The position numbers were made by a program, and so were the translations under genes. DNA of 38,473 bases, from NCBI GenBank assembly GCA_964586785.1, contig CAZPHS010000019.1:1-38473 (forward strand). Reading direction: 5' to 3'. This DNA comes from SZUA-584 sp041656035. Its GTDB lineage: Bacteria > Bacillota > Clostridia > Christensenellales > SZUA-584. Positions 32,823 to 38,473 of the stretch are shown here, piece by piece; position 1 is the first letter of the stretch; every line of letters starts with the position of its first letter. The notes beneath the pieces are model-generated. The model saw only the letters and a program-made list of their open reading frames with translations. It was not told the DNA's origin and searched no databases.

Positions 32823-34622
32823 CTATTCTTCCGCCTCTACTGAAATGTTGTTTTTCTTGCGGTACGCTATTGAAAAATCATGCGCCGCCTTATCAAGCGT
32901 TTTCGACGCGTCGTCCCACAAATCGCCCGTCCTGTCTATCGTTACGCGAATATCGGGATATCTCGTATCAACATATCCGAGGTATTCCCTGCAAAAAGCG
33001 TTTACATGCTCTTTAGGCATTTTCAAAAGATGTTTGTTAACCGCGGCGTGCAGTATGATTACCTGGCTTGCCATTGAATAAGGCGAGTACTGAGACTGCT
33101 TAAGCGCCTCGGTAAGCCGCGCCCCCTGCTCTAACGATTCACGCGTTGTTTTATCAAGGTCGGACGCGAACCTGGCGAAAACGGCCAGTTCCCTGTACTG
33201 CGCCAAATCCAGCCGCAGCCTTCCCGCGACCTTGCGCATCGCTTTAAGCTGCGCGTTGCCTCCCACGCGCGACACGGACAAACCGACGTTTACCGCCGGT
33301 CTTATGCCCGCGTTGAACAATTCCGATTCCAAATAAATCTGACCGTCCGTGATGGAAATAACATTTGTAGGTATGTACGCGGAAATATCCCCCGACATTG
33401 TTTCTATTATAGGCAAAGCCGTTAAAGAGCCGCCGCCGTATTCCTTAGAGAGCCGCGCGGCGCGCTCTAACAGACGCGAGTGCAGATAAAAAACGTCCCC
33501 GGGATACGCCTCGCGCCCCGGCGGTCTTCTGAGAAGCAGCGACATTGTCCTGTAAGCCACGGCGTGTTTCGATAAATCGTCGTATACTATAAGCACATCC
33601 TTGCCCGAATACATAAATTCTTCGGCTATGGCGCAGCCGGCATACGGCGCTATATACTGCATGGCTGGAGAGTCGCTGCTTGTTGACGCGACTATTATTG
33701 TGTAAGAAAGCGCTCCTTCGGTTTCCAGCGTTTTCATTATGCCCGCTATGGTAGAGGCTTTCTGGCCTATCGCCACATATACGCAAATCACATTTTTATC
33801 ATTCTGGTTGAGTATTGTGTCTATGGCGATAGCGGTTTTGCCTGTCTGCCTGTCTCCTATAATAAGCTCCCTTTGGCCTTTCCCTATAGGTATCATGCTG
33901 TCTATAAACATTATTCCCGTTTCAAGCGGTTCCCCCACGTCGTCCCTGTCGAATATATGCGGAGCCTGCGCCTCTATAGGCCTTTGCGCTTCCGCGGCTA
34001 TTTTCCCCCTGCCGTCAAGAGGCAGCCCCAGCGGATTGATTACGCGCCCTATAAGAGCGTCTCCCACAGGAACGTTAACAACGCTGCCGGTGTTACTGAC
34101 ATTTGAACCCGCGCCGACGCCCGTCACATTTCCGAGAAGCACCGCGCCTAATAAATCCTTGGAAAGATTCATCACTATGCCAAAGCAGTTGTTCTCAAAT
34201 TCCAAAAGCTCTCCGTATTTGCACCGCTCAAGCCCCGCCACATGCGCTATACCGTCTCCCGAATATTTTACCGTTCCAATCTCGTTAAGCGCCGGCTTTT
34301 GCTTATATTCGTCAATGCGTTTTTTTACGGAACCGGACACATTAAAATCTATTTTTTCCTGTTTGCCGTTCGGAAGCAATTGAGCGTCCGTTATATATTT
34401 ATTTACGTCCTCAAGGTACGCGCTTACGCTTCTGTCGTAAACTTTGTCTCCGAGAACAACAACAAAACCGCCGAGCAGCCGCGGACAGATTTCTGTTTTA
34501 AATGTTATTTTGTCATTAACGAGCGATTCAAAGCGTTCCTTAATAGCCGCGACAGCCGCCTCATCAAGCTTAACGGCCGACTTTAGCGTTCCTTCTATAG
34601 CCAAATCATCCCATCCTCTCAT
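32823..34622 (-). CDS. atpA: Fusion of the delta (OSCP) C-terminal domain to the ATP synthase alpha subunit
   Basis: A 599-residue alpha subunit, about 85 residues longer than usual. Residues from about 94 on are a normal alpha: GDRQTGKT at 256-263, RRPPGREAYPGDVFYLHSRL, and VPTN-like IPTNVISITDGQI. Residues 12-77 instead resemble the C-terminal half of delta/OSCP: VKLDEAAVAAIKERFESLV, then CPRLLGGFVVVLGDKVYDRS, then a closing YLEDVNKYI helix; this follows E. coli delta from its 'ALSEQQL' helix onward. The delta N-terminal domain, which normally binds alpha, is missing, and no separate atpH exists between atpF and atpA. The ATG overlaps atpF by 17 bp; a TTG six codons later is an alternative start. 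No good internal ribosome site was seen at the domain junction. Confidence 0.9.
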   Translation of the reverse strand: MRGWDDLAIEGTLKSAVKLDEAAVAAIKERFESLVNDKITFKTEICPRLLGGFVVVLGDKVYDRSVSAYLEDVNKYITDAQLLPNGKQEKIDFNVSGSVKKRIDEYKQKPALNEIGTVKYSGDGIAHVAGLERCKYGELLEFENNCFGIVMNLSKDLLGAVLLGNVTGVGAGSNVSNTGSVVNVPVGDALIGRVINPLGLPLDGRGKIAAEAQRPIEAQAPHIFDRDDVGEPLETGIMFIDSMIPIGKGQRELIIGDRQTGKTAIAIDTILNQNDKNVICVYVAIGQKASTIAGIMKTLETEGALSYTIIVASTSSDSPAMQYIAPYAGCAIAEEFMYSGKDVLIVYDDLSKHAVAYRTMSLLLRRPPGREAYPGDVFYLHSRLLERAARLSKEYGGGSLTALPIIETMSGDISAYIPTNVISITDGQIYLESELFNAGIRPAVNVGLSVSRVGGNAQLKAMRKVAGRLRLDLAQYRELAVFARFASDLDKTTRESLEQGARLTEALKQSQYSPYSMASQVIILHAAVNKHLLKMPKEHVNAFCREYLGYVDTRYPDIRVTIDRTGDLWDDASKTLDKAAHDFSIAYRKKNNISVEAEE

Positions 34623-35085
34623 AGAATTCGTCGATGATTTTGCGGTTGTCCTCTATGGTAATCTCACGCTCAATAACTTTTTTCGCTATCTGCACGCCAA
34701 GCTCGGCGATATCGGTACGCATATCAAGAAGCGCCTGCGCTTTTTCGGCGTCAATCTCTTTTCTCGCGCGAACCATCATATCCTTAGCGCGCTCCTTTGC
34801 GCTGTCTAAAACCTCGCGCTCGTGCTCTTTAGAAAGTTTGCTGCTTTTTGTGATAAGCGCGGCGGCTTCGTTTTGCGCGTCCGCCATCAGCCTCTCATAC
34901 TGTTCCTTTTGCAGAGTAAGCGTTTTCTCCCTCTCGTTGAGATTGTCAACCTTGTCCAAGAAAGCGTGTTCTCTTTTTTTAATGTACTTTAAAACCGGCT
35001 TATATATAAGCACGCGCAAAACAACGAACATTACAAGCACATTTAATATATGCAGTCCAACTTTTAAAATATTTATTTCCGGCAT
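34606..35085 (-). CDS. atpF: F-type ATP synthase b subunit
   Basis: A 159-residue peripheral-stalk subunit with one N-terminal membrane helix (about 8-26, LHILNVLVMFVVLRVLIYKPV) and a long charged coiled coil. It ends in IDEFYERM, typical of b, with no delta-like extension, so the b-delta fusion known from actinobacteria does not apply here. Its 3' end overlaps the fused delta-alpha gene. It should contact the delta-like domain through its C-terminus. Confidence 0.95.
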   Translation of the reverse strand: MPEINILKVGLHILNVLVMFVVLRVLIYKPVLKYIKKREHAFLDKVDNLNEREKTLTLQKEQYERLMADAQNEAAALITKSSKLSKEHEREVLDSAKERAKDMMVRARKEIDAEKAQALLDMRTDIAELGVQIAKKVIEREITIEDNRKIIDEFYERMG

Positions 35086-35118
35086 TGTTCTTCCTCTTGT
35101 TATTTTCTCTTTTGTCCG

Positions 35119-35340
35119 CTATATCTTATCTATCATAAGAATAGCAATAACAAAACCGTAAATTGCCGTCGTTTCCGCGAACGCAAGCCCTATAAGCAGC
35201 ATTGCGTTTATCTTTCCGCTCGCCTCGGGCTGGCGCGCCACGGCTTCCGCCGCTTTGCTTGTCGCTATACCCATGCCTATACCCGCGCCGACGCCTGTAA
35301 ACACCGCAAGCCCAACGCCTATTGCAATTAAGGCCGTCAT
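35119..35340 (-). CDS. atpE: F-type ATP synthase c subunit
   Basis: A 73-residue hairpin of two membrane helices joined by the polar loop ARQPEASGK. The ion-carrying Glu56 is in FAETTAIYGF. The position equal to Gln32 of Na+-binding c subunits is Met23 (GIGMGI), and Ser66 is replaced by Thr57. The lack of Gln/Glu at that place favours H+ over Na+, though it does not exclude Na+. Confidence 0.96.
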   Translation of the reverse strand: MTALIAIGVGLAVFTGVGAGIGMGIATSKAAEAVARQPEASGKINAMLLIGLAFAETTAIYGFVIAILMIDKI

Positions 35341-35368
35341 AATTTTCTACCTCCGCATTTATAAAAAT

Positions 35369-36064
35369 TTATCTTTTAGCCCCGTACATAAGCGTCTCTT
35401 CCATAAAAGAAAGCGTCAGCACGAGAAATATATACGTTTGTATACCCACATGAAACAGATTAAAGTATATCGCCAGTATGCCCGGTATTCCTATGGAAAG
35501 ATACGTTACGCTGTATAACAGGTTCATAACTACCATTCCGGCAAACATGTTGCCGAACAGGCGGAATGAGAGCGAAACGGGTATGACGGAATGCGTAACG
35601 ATGTTTATGGGCAGCATAAACGCTTTTGGGCGCACAAACCATAACAGCCTGCCGAAAAACCCCGTATAGTAAAAACCGAAAGCGTTTATAAGCACGAAAG
35701 ACATTAAAGCTGCGGCAATGGTAAAGTTAATATCCGACGCCGGCGGGCGCACTCCGAAAAGCTCCGCCATGCTTGTGGCGATAATCATAACGGCTATGGC
35801 AAAAATATATGAAGCAAACGCCGCGCCGCGCTTGCCAAGCTGCGAGCCGGTAAACTTTTCGCAGAACTCCACGAACATCTCCAGTATGTTCTGAAAACCC
35901 TTGGGAACCGTTTTAAACCTTGGGATAACAAACAGCCGGACGGCGGCGGCGGCTATTATAAGGATAAGCATAACAATCCATGTCGTAAGCATGGTTTCGC
36001 TTATTTGGAGCCCAAAAATATTAACATCCCGCGGCGTTACGGTTACACGTTCTAAACCGGTCAT
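35369..36064 (-). CDS. atpB: F-type ATP synthase a subunit
   Basis: A 231-residue membrane subunit forming the ion half-channels. The essential Arg is in SFRLFGNMFAGMVV, and the last helix contains FHVGIQTYIFLVLTL with the conserved Gln-Thr pair. It has five to six membrane helices and standard length for Clostridia. Confidence 0.95.
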   Translation of the reverse strand: MTGLERVTVTPRDVNIFGLQISETMLTTWIVMLILIIAAAAVRLFVIPRFKTVPKGFQNILEMFVEFCEKFTGSQLGKRGAAFASYIFAIAVMIIATSMAELFGVRPPASDINFTIAAALMSFVLINAFGFYYTGFFGRLLWFVRPKAFMLPINIVTHSVIPVSLSFRLFGNMFAGMVVMNLLYSVTYLSIGIPGILAIYFNLFHVGIQTYIFLVLTLSFMEETLMYGAKR

Positions 36065-36088
36065 ATATTCCGACGCCCGCGGCTAAAC

Positions 36089-36367
36089 TTAATCATTCGC
36101 GTTACCCTCTCTTGCGCGCCGCGTGTATATAAACGCAAGCGCGGCAATTAATCCGGCAAGCATACCGCAAGCCGCGTAAACAAGCATAGTTAATGATACT
36201 TTGGAAATAAGAACAAGTATAAAAACTATAGCCGCCATTTTCGCGAAAAGCAGCAGGCAGCCGGTCAGTTTCTTTATAATACTTTTTGAAAATATCATAT
36301 TTTTAAGAACCGCCAGCGTTACGGCCTGAAGAACACCTATTACAATTCCTGTTAGCAAACTCCACAT
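36089..36367 (-). CDS. atpI: AtpI-like ATP synthase subunit I
   Basis: A 92-residue membrane protein with three to four helices that matches the small, variable subunit I (AtpI/UncI) by position ahead of atpB and by length. AtpI assists c-ring assembly in some species. The start at 36367 has no good ribosome site, and its gap to the upstream GNAT gene is only 15 bp, so translation may depend on read-through from that gene. Confidence 0.75.
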   Translation of the reverse strand: MWSLLTGIVIGVLQAVTLAVLKNMIFSKSIIKKLTGCLLLFAKMAAIVFILVLISKVSLTMLVYAACGMLAGLIAALAFIYTRRAREGNAND

Positions 36368-36382
36368 AACATAGTATTTTAA

Positions 36383-37375
36383 TCAATAAGTTTCAAAAAT
36401 GCAAGTGCTCTTTTGCTTAAAATAATACCCCAGACTTTCCGCCGTTTTAAGATCTGTGCCCATGTGTATATAAGCGGCGAGAGACGCCGCGTCAACAAAG
36501 CCGCCGCCCCCCGCGCCAACGTTGTTCCACTCCGCGAAATCATCTTTGACGGACGTTTTTTCAAGCAGGCGCTCGGCCCCAAGCGTTCTTAAAAGCCCTT
36601 GCGCGTCAACCAAACGCGCCATGCCGAACTTTTCCTTACCGTTGTACGGTATAAAGTATTCGGCGCTTTCAAACCCCTGTCCTAAAATATAACCCAGCAA
36701 AGCGGCTATATCCTCTTCGTCCTCGTAAACGGTTTCGATTATGTCCGCCTTGCCGTTTTCACCGTAAAAAAGCATATAAGCGCTCGCGGCGCCGTCCTTT
36801 ATAAGCACCGCCGTGCGCCCGCCGTCAATCGCAAGCTCCTCCGTCCTTAGCCTCCATTCGCGCTCACCCCTTATTATATAGCCTTCGTAGCCGCGCATCA
36901 TTTTATCGTACAACGCGCTTAACAAAAAAGTATCCCGCGTTTCAATAACATCCGCGCCCCTTCTGCAGTACGCCTCCGTAACCGTCTGCCGCGCAACGTA
37001 TGAAAACGCAGCCCAGCCCAGTTTTTCATAAAAGGAATGTTTGAAAGGATACAGATGGGTTATAAGGACGCCGCGGGATTTGAGCAGAGCTAAAGCTTCG
37101 TATAAAAGACGGCGCATGTATCCCCTGCCCCTGTGTTCTTTTAGCGTCGCCGCACCTGTTATAAAAGCGGTAGGCATCTGCCGCCCCTGTATCATTATCG
37201 TGTAAGGCACGATGTGCAAAGCGCTTATAAGCCGCCCCCCGTCAAACATTCCGAGCGAACTTTGCGCTTTATTTTCAAGGTACCAGCCTATAAACCGATC
37301 GGAATCATTAAACGCGTGTTTCCACAGCGCGGCCGCCATAGGCATATCGCCCTCGCCAAGCAGCCTTATATCCAT
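36383..37375 (-). CDS. GNAT family N-acetyltransferase (Eis-like)
   Basis: A 330-residue protein with an N-terminal GNAT domain, in which the acetyl-CoA loop reads LKEHRGRGYMRRLLYEAL (residues 77-94). The central and C-terminal parts resemble the Eis/sterol-carrier-like arrangement, where a second GNAT-like fold follows the first, including YPFKHSFYEKLGWAAFS. The substrate is unknown. It lies 1 bp from the DUF2156 gene and directly before the atp genes, probably as part of the same transcript. Confidence 0.88.
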   Translation of the reverse strand: MDIRLLGEGDMPMAAALWKHAFNDSDRFIGWYLENKAQSSLGMFDGGRLISALHIVPYTIMIQGRQMPTAFITGAATLKEHRGRGYMRRLLYEALALLKSRGVLITHLYPFKHSFYEKLGWAAFSYVARQTVTEAYCRRGADVIETRDTFLLSALYDKMMRGYEGYIIRGEREWRLRTEELAIDGGRTAVLIKDGAASAYMLFYGENGKADIIETVYEDEEDIAALLGYILGQGFESAEYFIPYNGKEKFGMARLVDAQGLLRTLGAERLLEKTSVKDDFAEWNNVGAGGGGFVDAASLAAYIHMGTDLKTAESLGYYFKQKSTCIFETY

Positions 37376-37376
37376 A

Positions 37377-38273
37377 CTATCCGCTCCTTATACCGTTGAA
37401 CTTTTCAAGCAGGAATACGGGATGGTAGGAAAGCTTGGCTTTTCTTAAACCCTCTATCCCCATATCCTCCTCGCGGTTAATATATTTAAGATAATACCAC
37501 TCATTTTTAACAAACTCCCTGTTTATCAGAGCGTATGTGCCTTGTATCAAAGGGTTCGCTTTTTCTATATGTATTATTGCCATATCGCTGCCGAACCGCT
37601 CGCCTATGGTGAACGCTTCAAGTTTTCCGTCAACATACAAAAGCCCGCCGGTAAGCCCAAGCTTGTCCATATGCTCAAGCGCGTCTTTTATAGCCGCAAG
37701 CTCGTTTTTATAGCTTTGCGTCATTCCGCCTTTGCTTTGCGCCCAAACCGTAAAAAGCCTTATGCATTCGTCATAATCGGCGCTTGTATACCGCCTGTAA
37801 CGCGTCGCGTGAGCCGACAGCAGATTGTTTATATGATTGCGCTTGCCGTGATATTTCTTTCCTGTAAGCTCCGCGAGATCTTTTGAGTTATACACATACT
37901 CAAAATTACCGCGATCTTCGGTAAATACGTACCTGCCCGGGCAATCGCGCTCTATTTTTTGCCTTATTTCATCCGTAACGCCGCGAAGCTTCGGTCTCTC
38001 CCCCAAGCTTATCATAAAAGCTTCCGCGCGGGACAGCGCCTCTCCTATGTTCCTGTCGCAGTCGTTTGGAAACGGCGGCAGCATAAACGGTCCGGTTTCG
38101 CTTTCAAGATACAGGTACATCGCTATATCGTCAACCGCCATAACGGTGTTAAACATGCGGCGCCATATGAATATGTTCGCAAATGACGCCTCTAAGTTAT
38201 GGTAGTTATAACACAACGTATAGCTTTCAAATAATTCTTTGTCGCCAAGCTCTATAGGTTTAAATGCTAACAT
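37377..38273 (-). CDS. DUF2156 (phosphatidylglycerol lysyltransferase C-terminal-like) protein
   Basis: A 298-residue soluble protein of the DUF2156 family, a double GNAT-like fold related to the catalytic domain of MprF/LPG synthetase. Characteristic stretches are YHNLEASFANIFIWRR, LAELTGKKYHGKRNHIN, and a C-terminal YLKYINREEDMGIEGLRKAK. The family probably uses an aminoacyl-tRNA or acyl-CoA donor; there is no membrane part, so lipid flipping is not expected. GGGAG precedes the start. A strong promoter lies 30-60 bp upstream. Confidence 0.88.
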   Translation of the reverse strand: MLAFKPIELGDKELFESYTLCYNYHNLEASFANIFIWRRMFNTVMAVDDIAMYLYLESETGPFMLPPFPNDCDRNIGEALSRAEAFMISLGERPKLRGVTDEIRQKIERDCPGRYVFTEDRGNFEYVYNSKDLAELTGKKYHGKRNHINNLLSAHATRYRRYTSADYDECIRLFTVWAQSKGGMTQSYKNELAAIKDALEHMDKLGLTGGLLYVDGKLEAFTIGERFGSDMAIIHIEKANPLIQGTYALINREFVKNEWYYLKYINREEDMGIEGLRKAKLSYHPVFLLEKFNGIRSG

Positions 38274-38302
38274 GATGTCTCCCGTTGCTGTACGCTTATT
38301 TT

Positions 38303-38331
38303 ATTATACACCAAAGAAAAATTTATTTCAA
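38303..38331 (-). promoter_or_regulatory. Sigma-A-type promoter of the DUF2156-GNAT-atp operon
   Basis: On the minus strand TTGAAA (38331-38326) and a perfect TATAAT (38308-38303) are exactly 17 bp apart. All downstream genes as far as atpC lie on the same strand with gaps of at most 33 bp, so this may drive the complete ATP synthase. Confidence 0.75.
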
Positions 38332-38340
38332 AAATACGCC

Positions 38341-38473
38341 GGCGATGGTATGTGTCAAGTAAACGTTGGCAAGAACTTTAGCATACTAAATCCGTAAAGC
38401 ATTGGGTATCAAATGTAAACAATCCGCAAGCCTTTACAGCCCACTACTAAAATGCTTGGCCTTGCTGCCGACG
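38341..38473. other. Unassigned end of window
   Basis: No convincing reading frame, RNA or repeat was recognised in this stretch. Short frames on both strands are broken by stops. Confidence 0.6.

Noticed and set aside
33739..34383. A 214-codon plus-strand frame opposite atpA
   Set aside because: Its composition mirrors the reverse complement of the alpha subunit and it has no ribosome site.
34320..34390. Internal start that would give a separate, normal-length alpha subunit
   Set aside because: Possible GTG/TTG codons exist at the domain junction but no ribosome site is at the right distance; not excluded by experiment.
38341..38473. Transposase or insertion-sequence remnant at the right edge
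   Set aside because: No frame could be matched to any family that I can name, and no inverted repeats were seen.

Overview
The window looks like the chromosome of a Gram-positive, endospore-forming anaerobe of the class Clostridia. It carries yabP and yabQ next to an ftsB/divIC gene, a SleB-type cortex-hydrolase domain protein, spore-former-associated DUF4183 proteins, a four-subunit ferredoxin-dependent 2-oxoacid oxidoreductase, and an F-type ATPase operon. Species cannot be named from sequence alone. No rRNA, tRNA or CRISPR array was found.

Layout. (1) 1-5.9 kb, + strand, visibly AT-richer: an accessory island. A strong promoter precedes a small helix-turn-helix gene and three tightly packed genes forming an ABC-three-component (ABC-3C) conflict system: a PD-(D/E)xK-type nuclease, a middle component and a DUF3732 ABC ATPase. 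A Fic pseudogene with several frameshifts, an orphan gene and the first codons of a phage tape-measure gene follow. (2) 6.0-18.6 kb, all on the minus strand: a surface-glycan locus. It encodes what looks like the complete set for CMP-legionaminic acid from the nucleotide-sugar stage on (PtmE-like, LegB, LegC, LegH, LegG, LegI, LegF), a Maf-type (DUF115) glycosyltransferase, a degenerate GT2-TPR protein, two small unknown proteins, and two DUF4183 proteins that are candidate glycan acceptors or co-displayed surface proteins. (3) 18.9-24.9 kb: a lone + strand holin-like gene, then minus-strand secA-prfB-yabP-yabQ-ftsB and a small membrane protein. (4) 25.1-27.7 kb, + strand: vorD-B-A-C-like oxidoreductase operon behind a clear promoter with a tandem 20-bp repeat. 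(5) 27.7-29.9 kb: a membrane-anchored SleB-domain hydrolase and a TetR regulator. (6) 30.0-38.3 kb, minus strand: DUF2156 and GNAT genes followed by atpI-B-E-F-(H)A-G-D-C, ending at an intrinsic terminator.

The most unusual point is in the ATP synthase. There is no separate delta (atpH) gene. Instead about 80 residues resembling the C-terminal half of delta are fused in frame to the N-terminus of the alpha subunit, and the delta N-terminal domain is absent. Because F1 has three alpha subunits but normally one delta, this implies an altered peripheral-stalk attachment. The second point of interest is the legionaminic acid locus linked to DUF4183 proteins rather than flagellin, with a possible sigma-K-like promoter, suggesting spore-surface or other cell-surface glycosylation. 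The ABC-3C operon belongs to a known class of predicted defence systems.
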